Part shown: piece after piece, positions 34,461 to 42,971 of the stretch | Layout: the number at the start of each line of letters is the position of its first letter | Position numbering within the stretch: position 1 is the first letter of the stretch | From: Candidatus Sabulitectum sp. | GTDB lineage: Bacteria > Fermentibacterota > Fermentibacteria > Fermentibacterales > JCC-6 | Length of the DNA stretch: 55,512 nt | Direction of reading: 5' to 3' | NCBI GenBank assembly: GCA_023145375.1 | Contig: JAGLDY010000068.1 | Location: forward strand, 1 to 55,512 | Made by a program: the position numbers and the translations under genes | Notes under the pieces: model-generated | What the model was told of the DNA's origin: nothing | The model's database searches: none | The model's input: only the letters and a program-made list of their open reading frames with translations

Positions 34461-35329
34461 ACAAGCTCCATCTGTTCGAGAACTTTCCTGAGGATATGTA
34501 CGTTCTCTTCCATGAGAGGAACCAGCGGTTCTCTGGGCATGTCAGATGAAATAACCCCCATGAGTTGAAGAGCCTTCTTTGCCGGTGACGGGTTTGTTTC
34601 TATAAAGAGAGCTTTAAAAAGAGGAAAGAGAATTTCGTGAAGCTCCCTGGCCTGTACAACCTCACCGTTCAAACCGGACTGGATCATCCTGCTTACCAGA
34701 GATGGAGCTACATTGGATGTAACAGATACCACCCCTGACCCTCCCATGAGTACCTGGGGCAGGCAGAGATGATCGTCTCCACTCATGTAAGCCATTGCCG
34801 AAATGGATCTTAACTGTGTAACTCGCTCAATGCTGCCTGCTGCATCTTTGACACCGATTATGTTGGGGTGTTCTCCCAGACGGGCAATGGTCTCAACGGA
34901 CATGTTCGTACCTGTTCGACCTGGAACATTGTAAATGATCACAGGTTTTCTGCTGTTGTCAGCCACTGCAGTGTAATGGGCCAGCTGCCCCTGTGCTGTA
35001 GGTTTGTTGTAGTAAGGGGTGATGATAAGCACAGCATCCACACCGGTACCGCACACTGTTTCCGTAAAGCTTACTGTGGAAGCTGTTGCATTGGTGCCGG
35101 TCCCTGCGATCACTGGAACCCTGCCGGCTGATGAATCAAGGACGGTTTGAATGACAGTAAGCTTCTCGTCATGCGAGAGGGTTGCCGGTTCCCCGGTACA
35201 CCCGCAGGCCAGGAGGCCCTGAACCCCTGAGGATATCTGGAACTCCACCAGTTTCCTCAGAGATCCGTGGTCAACAAGTCCGTCCTTGAAGGGTGTAACC
35301 AGGGCAGTTACTGTACCCTTCAGAATCAT
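34457..35329 (-). CDS. dapA: 4-hydroxy-tetrahydrodipicolinate synthase
   Basis: 290 residues. Condenses pyruvate with aspartate semialdehyde. Schiff-base lysine in IIGVKDAAGSIERV, catalytic tyrosine in IIYNVPGRTG, substrate loop CGCTGEPATLSHDEK. Three bases from the slipin stop and directly before dapB. Confidence 0.96.
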   Translation of the reverse strand: MILKGTVTALVTPFKDGLVDHGSLRKLVEFQISSGVQGLLACGCTGEPATLSHDEKLTVIQTVLDSSAGRVPVIAGTGTNATASTVSFTETVCGTGVDAVLIITPYYNKPTAQGQLAHYTAVADNSRKPVIIYNVPGRTGTNMSVETIARLGEHPNIIGVKDAAGSIERVTQLRSISAMAYMSGDDHLCLPQVLMGGSGVVSVTSNVAPSLVSRMIQSGLNGEVVQARELHEILFPLFKALFIETNPSPAKKALQLMGVISSDMPREPLVPLMEENVHILRKVLEQMELV

Positions 35330-35332
35330 CTG

Positions 35333-36079
35333 TTACTCCTTCCCTTTCTTGAGAAAGGGTGTGAGCAGATCCATGGGAATAGGGAATGCGATTGTGGAGT
35401 TGTTCTCCACCGCAATATCAGTGAGGGTCTGAAGATACCTGAGCTGAAGGGCTGAAGGATGCTCATCAAGTATTTGTGCTGCTTGAGAAAGCTTAACGGA
35501 CGCCTGAAGTTCAGCATCTGCCCGGATGATCTTAGCCCTGCGGTCTCTCTCCGCTTCAGCCTCTTTGGCCATCATTCTCTGCATGTCCTCTGGAAGGTCC
35601 ACATGCTTGACCTCAACAGTTGACACCTTGATACCCCATGGGTCGGTCATTCTGTCAAGAATATCCTGTAGTTTACCGTTGATCTCGTCTCTGTTTGCCA
35701 GGAGTTCATCAAGGGTTGCCTCGCCGAGAACGCTTCTGAGGGTGGTCTGGGCAAGCTGGTTGGTGGCATACATGTAGTTGGTGACTTCCAGGATAGCCTT
35801 CTTGGGATCCACAACACGGTAGTATGTCACGGCATTAACCTTCACACTGACATTGTCTCTTGTGATAACATCCTGTGGAGGAATGTCCATTGTGATAACT
35901 CGAAGATCCACTTTCTTAAGGGAATCAATTATCGGAAAAACGAGAATTAGACCGGGCCCCTTGATCCCGATAACCTTACCAAGACGAAATACAACACCTC
36001 TCTGATACTCCTTCAGTATCCTCAGGGAACTGAGTATCAGTAAACCTATTATCGCTGCAGGTATGCATATTGCTTCCAC
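35333..36079 (-). CDS. Slipin (SPFH/stomatin-like membrane protein)
   Basis: About 248 residues from a GTG at 36079, five bases after AAAGGGG; an in-frame TTG at 36094 overlaps the nfeD end and is less likely. One N-terminal membrane hairpin, then the SPFH domain: [41 protein letters not shown], and [17 protein letters not shown] in the coiled C-terminal part. Scaffold in ordered membrane patches; partners NfeD proteins, and an nfeD gene lies directly upstream. Confidence 0.92.
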   Translation of the reverse strand: MEAICIPAAIIGLLILSSLRILKEYQRGVVFRLGKVIGIKGPGLILVFPIIDSLKKVDLRVITMDIPPQDVITRDNVSVKVNAVTYYRVVDPKKAILEVTNYMYATNQLAQTTLRSVLGEATLDELLANRDEINGKLQDILDRMTDPWGIKVSTVEVKHVDLPEDMQRMMAKEAEAERDRRAKIIRADAELQASVKLSQAAQILDEHPSALQLRYLQTLTDIAVENNSTIAFPIPMDLLTPFLKKGKE

Positions 36080-36080
36080 T

Positions 36081-36395
36081 TTAACCCCTTTCAAGCGGTT
36101 CGATTACAAGGATCAGATCATCAGGATCAACACCTGTAACCTTTATCTCCGAGCCCACGGAAATCCCTCCCGGAGCCTTCATTTTACTCCACCACTGCTC
36201 TCCGCGCACCTCAACTACCAGTCGGTTTCTGAACCCTGAGGTCTTTCTGACTATCCCGCTTTCCCCCACCATGGTCACCTCACCGGTCTGATTAGGGCGT
36301 TTCTGGGCCTTGAGCCCCAGCCAGATCAGGAAGATCGCAATGAGCAGAACGGTAATTCCTCCAGCCCAAAATGCGGTTGCTCCAATACCAGGCAT
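36081..36395 (-). CDS. NfeD-like OB-fold membrane protein
   Basis: 104 residues: one N-terminal membrane helix ([20 protein letters not shown]) and a C-terminal OB fold ([38 protein letters not shown]). This is the short NfeD1b type lacking the protease domain, the usual partner of slipins. Starts one base after the pilT stop. Confidence 0.88.
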   Translation of the reverse strand: MPGIGATAFWAGGITVLLIAIFLIWLGLKAQKRPNQTGEVTMVGESGIVRKTSGFRNRLVVEVRGEQWWSKMKAPGGISVGSEIKVTGVDPDDLILVIEPLERG

Positions 36396-36396
36396 A

Positions 36397-37503
36397 TTAC
36401 TCTACCCTCCAATCGTCCGCCGATTCCACACCCTTGATCTTCAAAATAAGGGAGTTTGGATTTGTAGCGGCTGCAAGTGCTGTTTCCTCATCTATCTGGT
36501 CATTCTTAAGCAGATTAAACAGACACATGTCAAATGTCTGCATTCCATACTGATGCCCCCCCTGTTCCATTGTTTCGTGGATCAGATGAGATTTATTGGG
36601 GTCGGTAATACAATTACCCACTGTGGCCGTATGAACCAGCACCTCTGTTGCAAGTACTCTTTCGTCACCCTCAGGAGAAGGAAGAAGCCTCTGGGAAATG
36701 ACTGCCTTTAGCAGACCGCCCAGCTGGATCCGGATCTGCTTCTGCTGGTGCGCCGGGAACATGTCGATTATTCTGTTTATTGTTTCAGGAGCATCCGTTG
36801 TGTGAAGAGTGCTCATGACAAGGTGGCCGGTTTCAGCCCCGCTGAGAGCCACCGTGGCAGTTTCAGCATCACGCATCTCACCTATGAGGATAACATCGGG
36901 ATCCTGCCTGAACACTGCACGAAGAGCAATGGGCCATGAGGAAGTATCTATCCCCACCTCCCTCTGGCAGATGGAACATTTCTTGTCTGTATGGAGAAAT
37001 TCGATGGGGTCCTCGATGGTCACAATATGAGCACGCCTGATCTGGTTGATCTGATCTATCATGGCTGCCAGTGTGGTGGATTTTCCGCTTCCGGTAGCTC
37101 CAGTGACAAGGATCAGCCCCCTCTGCTCCGAGCATATCTGCTTGACTATCTTCGGCAATCCAAGTTCATCAAGTTTGGGAATCTCAAAAGGTATTTTTCG
37201 CATGACCATGGCAGGGGTTCCGCGCTGATTGTAGATGTTAACCCTGAATCTGGCTTTTCCCGCAAGGCTGTAGGCAAGGTCGACCTCGATGCCTGAACTG
37301 AGAAGCTTCTTCTGAGCTTCGTTCATTACCTCATTGGTTATCTGAACCATATGATCATTTGTGAATTTGGGAAAATCTTCAGAATGAATTATGGAACCTG
37401 ATCGTCTTATTATGGGCGGTGAGCCCACTTTGAAGTGAACATCACTTACCTGCTCATCAACAAGAGCATCAAGAATTGTGTCAATGGCTTTTTTCTGCCC
37501 CAT
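36397..37503 (-). CDS. pilT: Type IV pilus retraction ATPase PilT
   Basis: 368 residues. AAA-type secretion ATPase with Walker A TGATGSGKSTTLAAM, Asp box HIVTIEDPIEF, Walker B RQDPDVILIGEMRDAETA, and His box MSTLHTTDAPETINR. Depolymerises pili for twitching. No pilB or pilC lies near, but pilin-like exported proteins sit at the window end. The C-terminal AIRNLIREG motif of classical PilT is replaced by a longer tail (LILKIKGVESADDWRVE), so a PilU-like role cannot be ruled out. Overlaps nadD by 23 bases. Confidence 0.9.
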   Translation of the reverse strand: MGQKKAIDTILDALVDEQVSDVHFKVGSPPIIRRSGSIIHSEDFPKFTNDHMVQITNEVMNEAQKKLLSSGIEVDLAYSLAGKARFRVNIYNQRGTPAMVMRKIPFEIPKLDELGLPKIVKQICSEQRGLILVTGATGSGKSTTLAAMIDQINQIRRAHIVTIEDPIEFLHTDKKCSICQREVGIDTSSWPIALRAVFRQDPDVILIGEMRDAETATVALSGAETGHLVMSTLHTTDAPETINRIIDMFPAHQQKQIRIQLGGLLKAVISQRLLPSPEGDERVLATEVLVHTATVGNCITDPNKSHLIHETMEQGGHQYGMQTFDMCLFNLLKNDQIDEETALAAATNPNSLILKIKGVESADDWRVE

Positions 37504-38071
37504 AGAGCCCTCCGCTTAGTATATACGACACCACTGCATCAGGTACAAGGTACCTTATGCTTCTGCCTTCCTGAACACGCCTCCTTATGTCGGACGATGA
37601 TATCCAGACACCTGGAAAGTCAAAAAGGGTTACCTTATCCAATAACTCCGGGTCTATACCCATGGAGGAAGATACAGCATCCAGGCGTGTGCCTGCCACA
37701 ACATCCGCAAGTTCAAGAATTCTTGAGGGTTCCTTCCAGCTGTGCATTTCCCGGAGACTGTCCATCCCCATGATAAAACAGGGCTTTGTATTACCTGATG
37801 ATATCCGCTCAAGAAGATCTACCGTGTATGAAAGACTTCCTGGTGGTTCCAGATCAGCCAGCTGGAAAGAGCTGTTCCCCTCTATGGCAAGTTCAAGCAT
37901 CCGAAGGCGGTGATTTAGATCTGTTACTGTAAATCTCTCCTTGTGGGGGGGATTTCTGGATGGGACAAAATAGACTTTCTCAAGGGAGAACTGCTCAAGT
38001 GCTTCTTGAGCAAGTATCAAGTGTCCCAGGTGGGGCGGGTCAAATGTTCCTCCCAGAAAGCCTTCTTTCAC
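37481..38071 (-). CDS. nadD: Nicotinate-nucleotide adenylyltransferase
   Basis: 196 residues. Makes deamido-NAD from nicotinate mononucleotide and ATP. Motifs: GGTFDPPHLGHLILA, FVPSRNPPHK, and SSSDIRRRVQEGRSIRYLV. GTG start four bases after AGGAGG, overlapping the bamD stop. Confidence 0.94.
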   Translation of the reverse strand: MKEGFLGGTFDPPHLGHLILAQEALEQFSLEKVYFVPSRNPPHKERFTVTDLNHRLRMLELAIEGNSSFQLADLEPPGSLSYTVDLLERISSGNTKPCFIMGMDSLREMHSWKEPSRILELADVVAGTRLDAVSSSMGIDPELLDKVTLFDFPGVWISSSDIRRRVQEGRSIRYLVPDAVVSYILSGGLYGAEKSH

Positions 38072-38814
38072 TGCACCTCCTGAAGCCTGCGCAAGGCCTC
38101 CTCCTCCTCGTCAGGAGAAAGATCACAGGTTTCTATTGCCCGGTTGTAGTAGGTTCTTGCAGAGTAGTTATTGTCCATGGATTTGTAGAGATCACCCATT
38201 GCAATAAGTACCGCACCGCGGCATGATGTCTCTCCGTAGTTGTCCATTGCATCTCTCAGGTAGAGAAGAGCAGCATCTGTGTTTTTTCTGTGAATATAGA
38301 ATTTACCGATAAAGAGTGCTCTGAGTGCAAGGTGATCATTGATCTGGATTGATATCTCTTCAGCTGACTCCATGAGCGGTGACGCAGGAAAGGTCTCAAT
38401 GAACCTCTCAATTTCCTGGCGTGCTCTAATGACCTGAGTCTGATCCCTTCTGTAATCCCTTTTCTGCATCCACATGGTTTCCGCGAGAGCAAACTGAGCA
38501 TCATCTGCCCAGGCTCCTCTGGGAAACTCGTTGACCACCCTGTACAGATAGAATTCAGCGTCAGCCCAGAATTTCTGCTCTCTGTCCACCATGCCACTGC
38601 GGTAGAGGAAGAAATCTGTTTCCATATCCCCGGGATAACGGAACATAAGCTCCGTGTAGAGGAACGATGCATCAGTCCATTTACCATCCTGATAGTATCG
38701 GTCAGCAAGCTGAATGATCTGTTCTCTTTCCATTCCTGTTGTGGAAGGGAAAGAGCCACACCCAAGTCCCAGAAGAAGCGTAAGAAGCGCTGTCATTATT
38801 CCATATTTGATCAT
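38068..38814 (-). CDS. BamD-like outer-membrane assembly lipoprotein
   Basis: 248 residues. Lipobox at LLGLGCGS. Five TPR-like helical pairs as in BamD (YYQDGKWTDASFLYTELMFR, FPRGAWADDAQFALAETMW, FIETFPASPLMESAEEI). BamD is the essential lipoprotein of the outer-membrane protein insertion complex; other YfiO/ComL-family lipoproteins have the same build. Next to another TPR lipoprotein and in the same operon as lolA-like. Confidence 0.8.
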   Translation of the reverse strand: MIKYGIMTALLTLLLGLGCGSFPSTTGMEREQIIQLADRYYQDGKWTDASFLYTELMFRYPGDMETDFFLYRSGMVDREQKFWADAEFYLYRVVNEFPRGAWADDAQFALAETMWMQKRDYRRDQTQVIRARQEIERFIETFPASPLMESAEEISIQINDHLALRALFIGKFYIHRKNTDAALLYLRDAMDNYGETSCRGAVLIAMGDLYKSMDNNYSARTYYNRAIETCDLSPDEEEEALRRLQEVQ

Positions 38815-38830
38815 CAGAATCCTCTTGAAT

Positions 38831-39838
38831 TTATGGTGTTACAAGGTATCTTAGTGAATCTCTTCGTGCTGCAGCATCCATTGATGCTGCTGAGCTGAGC
38901 CCAGGTGCCGCCTGACATGCCCGGTTGTACCACATCAGAGCATCAACAGCATTTCCGGCTCTCTCTGCCATTATCCCCAGTTGAAGTGCCGCTTCGACCC
39001 GAACACCGGTGAAGTTCGAGCTCCATACCTCCATCAGTCTTTCTCGAGCCATGGTGATATCATTCTGAAAGATATCCTTTTCCGCAAGTAGTAGAAGTAT
39101 CTCCATCCGTCTCTGCCGGGTGGATGAGTCAAGAAGTCCCATCCTGTCCAGTTCCGTAAGAACAGAAAGTTCATCCTCTTCACGGTCTGATGTGTATCTA
39201 AGTAGACCTGCTCTTGCGAAAAGCATCTCTCCTCTAAGATCAGTTCTTACCAGCGGTATTCTGTCAAGTTCCACAATATGCACCTCAGCTGCGTACTGAA
39301 GAAGGCTGTCCTCTTGCAGAGAACCGACTACGGAATCGGTGACACCTGCTACCGATGACAGGTGGGCCGAAGCAAATTTTCCCCTTAACAGCCATTCCTC
39401 CTCAAAAACCTGATTAAGATCCGGTGCTATCTCAATGGCCCTCCCGAATACCTCATAAGCCTGAAGGGAATCGTTGTCTCGAACCATTTCCCATCCCAGT
39501 CTTCTCCACAGGTGACCGATCGCCAGCAGTTCACAATCTCCCGGGTTCTGAGAAAGAAATTCCAGAGCGGTCTTCGCCCTCTGTCTGTGGTTGCGATTCC
39601 GCTGGGCCTGGCTGGCTAAAACAGCTGTTTCCGCAAGTCTGTACTGCAGTTCCCAGTCATATTCTCCCTCTTCAAAACGGCTTGCAAGCTCTTCGTAGAA
39701 TGAAAGTGCCTGGGCATACCGACCTGAGTCAAAAAGAACATCAGCCTGTTCGCGGGTTTCTTCTCCTATGGGATCAGACCCGCAACCTGCAACAAAAATA
39801 ACGGGCAGGATAAACAGTAAAAACAGGAAACAGCGCAC
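38831..39838 (-). CDS. TPR-rich lipoprotein of unknown function
   Basis: 335 residues from a GTG; type II signal peptide (MRCFLFLLFILPVIFVAGCG). The mature protein is a helical solenoid of TPR-like repeats: ALSFYEELASRFEEGEYD, AYEVFGRAIEIAPDLNQ, MWYNRACQAAPG. Probably a scaffold at the inner face of the outer membrane. It lies between bamD-like and an exported hypothetical gene. Confidence 0.75.
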   Translation of the reverse strand: MRCFLFLLFILPVIFVAGCGSDPIGEETREQADVLFDSGRYAQALSFYEELASRFEEGEYDWELQYRLAETAVLASQAQRNRNHRQRAKTALEFLSQNPGDCELLAIGHLWRRLGWEMVRDNDSLQAYEVFGRAIEIAPDLNQVFEEEWLLRGKFASAHLSSVAGVTDSVVGSLQEDSLLQYAAEVHIVELDRIPLVRTDLRGEMLFARAGLLRYTSDREEDELSVLTELDRMGLLDSSTRQRRMEILLLLAEKDIFQNDITMARERLMEVWSSNFTGVRVEAALQLGIMAERAGNAVDALMWYNRACQAAPGLSSAASMDAAARRDSLRYLVTP

Positions 39839-39841
39839 TTG

Positions 39842-40420
39842 TCAGTTTCTGCTTGAGTAGAAAAGATAGACCAGTGCTGTGACAACACCGGTAACTACGA
39901 GAGGCTCCAGTATGTTACCACTCTCCTCCTCAGACAACTCACCATTGACCCATCTCTCTGTTGAGCTTTCAAGTATGATGATGTCTGATGGGGAAACAAC
40001 ACTCTCAATTACAGACCCTTCTCTTGCGGTAAGAACAACATTACCCCGGGGGTCAACCAGCGTGGCTGCGATCTCACAACTGGCCAGCCTGGGAACCTGC
40101 TTCCCACCCAGCAACCAGCTTCTTCTGGTCTGAGCATAGGTTACGCCCAGTTCCATCGGTCTGAGATTGAGGGTCCAGCAATCTTCATCTCTGGATGCAA
40201 ATACAGTGACTCCGGCATCACTTAAAGTGGAAGTAGCTATCTGCTCCAGAAGCCAGCCTCCTTCATGCTCTCCCTGAATACTGAGAACAACAGATTCAAG
40301 CCCCTGGGCTGAGATCTGCTCTGCAACAGGTTCCATTGCATTCAAAACAGCTGTTTCGAGCATATCCAGGTTGGTCACAGATCCAGTAAGTGCAAGCCCC
40401 AGCAGGAAAACAGTCATCAT
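39842..40420 (-). CDS. Exported protein of unknown function with C-terminal anchor
   Basis: About 192 residues. The ATG at 40420 (six bases after AGGA) gives a clean signal peptide (MMTVFLLGLALTGS); the open frame goes back to 40453. The middle has a nucleoid-free alpha/beta pattern somewhat like FlgO/CsgG-type periplasmic domains (LEQIATSTLSDAGVTVFASR, CEIAATLVDPRGNVVLTARE). A C-terminal hydrophobic stretch (VTGVVTALVYLFY) may anchor it. No firm family. Confidence 0.6.
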   Translation of the reverse strand: MMTVFLLGLALTGSVTNLDMLETAVLNAMEPVAEQISAQGLESVVLSIQGEHEGGWLLEQIATSTLSDAGVTVFASRDEDCWTLNLRPMELGVTYAQTRRSWLLGGKQVPRLASCEIAATLVDPRGNVVLTAREGSVIESVVSPSDIIILESSTERWVNGELSEEESGNILEPLVVTGVVTALVYLFYSSRN

Positions 40421-40476
40421 TTCAATTCCTATTCTTTTCAAGTGTTCAATCAACTATTTCGACCCGAATTATATCA

Positions 40477-41733
40477 CTACTTAACAGGTTCTGCCACAAG
40501 AACAGCCCCTGAGGACTCCACTATCTTTGCTCTTACAATGGTTCCGGCAACTACAGGCTCTGTAAATGATACAACAGCATCAACCTCTGGAGCATCCCAC
40601 TTTGTGTGCCCTGTAAGCGGATCATCCGCTAAAACATCAAGTTCTCTTCCACCAAGCCTTTCGTCCCAGTCAGCATAAAGTGAATCTCCCACTGATGAGA
40701 TCGTCGCCAGTCTCCTGGAGGCTGTGGAATCATCCACAGAGTCTCCCCTGTCTATAGCTCTTGAATACTCAAGTGTTCCCTCTTCCGGGTACCAACCAAA
40801 TGCGGCGATGTGCCTTCCTGATCGATACCTTCCCAGAAAGTCCATAAGAGATAAAAAGTCTGCTTCAGTCTCACCGGGGTATCCTGTTATTACTGTGTAC
40901 CTTACAGCAACCTCTACTGGTAAGTCATCAAGAGTCTCCATTATCTTTTCTATGGTTCTCACATCATGTTTTCTTCCCATTCGGGCAAGTATATGATCGG
41001 AAGCATGCTGAACCGGCATATCCACATACGGAAGTATATTACTGTGTTTACAAAATATCTCCGGCAACCTGCCTGGAAAGTGAAGAGGGTGCAGGTAGTA
41101 CAGTCGCCACCAGATGGAAGGGTGTCTAACGGCAAGGGTTTCTGCCAGAGCTGCAAGGTCTGAATCATCCTGACGCCAGTTTCCACTGTCCTGGGCTACA
41201 AGGCCGATCTCTTTTGCACCCTGCTCCACCAGCAGGTCAGACTCTCTGAGTATTGAATCGAGTTGTCTGGGTACAAAACCCCCTCGTATTGAAGGGATTG
41301 TGCAGAAAGCACAGCCGTTACTGCAGCCGTTGGCAATCTTCAGATACCTGTAGCTTCCACTGCCTGAGACAAGTGCATGCCCCTGGGGAACAACACCCAG
41401 CCATGAGGAAAGCTTTCTCCAGTCTCCAGGACCAATGACCAGATCGATGTCTTCAAGACCTCCGCTACCGTCGTCACTGTACCTTCCAGGCAGACAGCCT
41501 GCAAGAACTATTTTCCTTCCCGGTCTCTCACTCTTCCAGTTCATGATGTCTGAGAGATATTCAAGGGATTCTTCCGTTGCAGGCGCGATGAATGCGCATG
41601 TATTAAGAATTATCAAGTCAGATGGATCAGGTTCATCACAGTGTGTCCACCCTGCACTGTTCATCACCCAGGCGAATCGCTCGGAGTCAACCTTGTTCTT
41701 CGGGCAGCCCAGTGATATCACATGATATTTCAA
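40477..41733 (-). CDS. rimO: Ribosomal protein S12 methylthiotransferase RimO
   Basis: 418 residues, TTG start five bases after AGGAG. Methylthiolates Asp88 of S12. The UPF0004 cluster cysteines are Cys10, Cys46 and Cys80; the radical SAM cluster is Cys137, Cys141, Cys144 (NGCSNGCAFCTIPSIRG). A C-terminal TRAM domain follows. RimO and not MiaB is indicated by SLGCPKNKVDSE and VAQDSGNW. Confidence 0.95.
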   Translation of the reverse strand: MKYHVISLGCPKNKVDSERFAWVMNSAGWTHCDEPDPSDLIILNTCAFIAPATEESLEYLSDIMNWKSERPGRKIVLAGCLPGRYSDDGSGGLEDIDLVIGPGDWRKLSSWLGVVPQGHALVSGSGSYRYLKIANGCSNGCAFCTIPSIRGGFVPRQLDSILRESDLLVEQGAKEIGLVAQDSGNWRQDDSDLAALAETLAVRHPSIWWRLYYLHPLHFPGRLPEIFCKHSNILPYVDMPVQHASDHILARMGRKHDVRTIEKIMETLDDLPVEVAVRYTVITGYPGETEADFLSLMDFLGRYRSGRHIAAFGWYPEEGTLEYSRAIDRGDSVDDSTASRRLATISSVGDSLYADWDERLGGRELDVLADDPLTGHTKWDAPEVDAVVSFTEPVVAGTIVRAKIVESSGAVLVAEPVK

Positions 41734-41742
41734 TTAAGGCTC

Positions 41743-42324
41743 CTAAAGAGTTCCTGCGTCAATAACAGTGTAACCTGCAAGGTCAGGTATCAAAAAAATA
41801 TCCGGGGCTGTATCGCCGGTGTGAATATCTGCAATACTCCAGCTGGTTGAATTTCCGTTGGCATCAGTGGTTGAAAAGAAGAAGGGCAATGAATCAGAAA
41901 TGGTATATCCAGCTGTGATCTCAATGATCCCTCCTTCGAACTGGCCTGAGGCGGTTACAGTAATACTGTCTCCAGTGAGACTGGAGACAGCGGCGCACTC
42001 ATTCTCCGAAACAGAGGAAAGAATGTGAAGGAAACCGGAAGGAGAGCCGGAATAGACAAGGATCTCCGTAAAGACAGGATCAACAGTAAAGACCTGGGTA
42101 CCTGTGCAACCCATGGCTCCGCCTTCTGAATCATCGTAATCAAGCAGAAACAGGTTAGGATGTGCAAGATGCATAGTTCCTGAAGAAGTTTCAGAATCCA
42201 GAGTAAGCGCCCAGTAATCTGTCTGCACAAATGAGCCATAGAGGTAAACAGTACCTTCCAATCGCTGAGAGAGCGGCTGAAGCAAGGGTGAACCTGCAAG
42301 AAGACAGACCAGCAAAGGGGTCAT
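41743..42324 (-). CDS. lolA: LolA-like outer-membrane lipoprotein carrier
   Basis: 193 residues with a signal peptide (MTPLLVCLLAGSPLLQ). The pattern GSFVQTDYWALTLDSETSSG, MHLAHPNLFLLDYDD and CTGTQVFTVDPVFTEI is that of the LolA half-barrel that carries lipoproteins through the periplasm. Sequence identity to textbook LolA is low; many lipoprotein genes nearby support the call. Confidence 0.78.
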   Translation of the reverse strand: MTPLLVCLLAGSPLLQPLSQRLEGTVYLYGSFVQTDYWALTLDSETSSGTMHLAHPNLFLLDYDDSEGGAMGCTGTQVFTVDPVFTEILVYSGSPSGFLHILSSVSENECAAVSSLTGDSITVTASGQFEGGIIEITAGYTISDSLPFFFSTTDANGNSTSWSIADIHTGDTAPDIFLIPDLAGYTVIDAGTL

Positions 42325-42347
42325 TCAATTTTTCCTTTCATTCTCTC

Positions 42348-42971
42348 TCAGAAGGATGATGTGAAGACTGCATCACTGCCCACTATCACCAGAACATCAT
42401 ACCCACTGGCAACTGAGCCGATCAGCTCATCCCCGGCTCTGGGGGTTATTCCTTCCGGATGGGAAAGCCATCTGTCAAGAGAGTCGGCGACTATGGAGGC
42501 AGCGTCTCCATAACCCTCACTGTAAAAGACAACGGTAAATTCCGGAGCCTGATCATCTGTTATTTCCGTGACTCCTGCACCAAGGTTTCTAAGAGCTGAA
42601 CCAACAGAAAGTATGCTGGTGTTCACTCCGGGCTTTCCAACCACCGCAATGGATGCATTTACCACCGGATCACTTGTGGTATTACCCTGGAGTTCCTGTC
42701 CGTTGAGATCACTTTCCACCCGCCGTAACGCCAGTCTGGCATCAGATGCGAAGGGAGAGTCAGGATATCTGTAGATAACTCCATTGAATTCTTCCATAGC
42801 AGCGGTAAGCCTGCCTCTGTAGTAAAGCTGGCTTGCCCGTGTAAACTGCTCAGAAGCACTTCCGGTGAACGCCAACCCTTCTGAATCAAGTGCTTCACCA
42901 CTACCACAGGCCGAAAACAGAAGAAAAAGAGACGCAGCAAGAAAAAGAATAATATCAGTTCTCAGATTCAT
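42348..42971 (-). CDS. Lipoprotein with TPR-like region and LytR_C domain
   Basis: About 207 residues from the ATG at 42971, seven bases after GGAGGA, overlapping the ftsK stop by 17 bases. Lipobox LLFSACGS. Residues about 40-80 resemble a TPR pair (FTRASQLYYRGRLTAAMEEF, VIYRYPDSPFASDARLA). The C-terminal 95 residues (IAVVGKPGVNTSILSVGSAL, AGDELIGSVASGYDVLVIVG) match the LytR cell-envelope C-terminal domain. Likely works at the peptidoglycan. Confidence 0.72.
   Translation of the reverse strand: MNLRTDIILFLAASLFLLFSACGSGEALDSEGLAFTGSASEQFTRASQLYYRGRLTAAMEEFNGVIYRYPDSPFASDARLALRRVESDLNGQELQGNTTSDPVVNASIAVVGKPGVNTSILSVGSALRNLGAGVTEITDDQAPEFTVVFYSEGYGDAASIVADSLDRWLSHPEGITPRAGDELIGSVASGYDVLVIVGSDAVFTSSF

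Noticed and set aside
36397..37503. Calling pilT a type II secretion or PilB-type assembly ATPase
   Set aside because: The length of 368 residues, the Asp and His boxes and the lack of the N-terminal extension and zinc site of PilB/GspE point to the retraction type.
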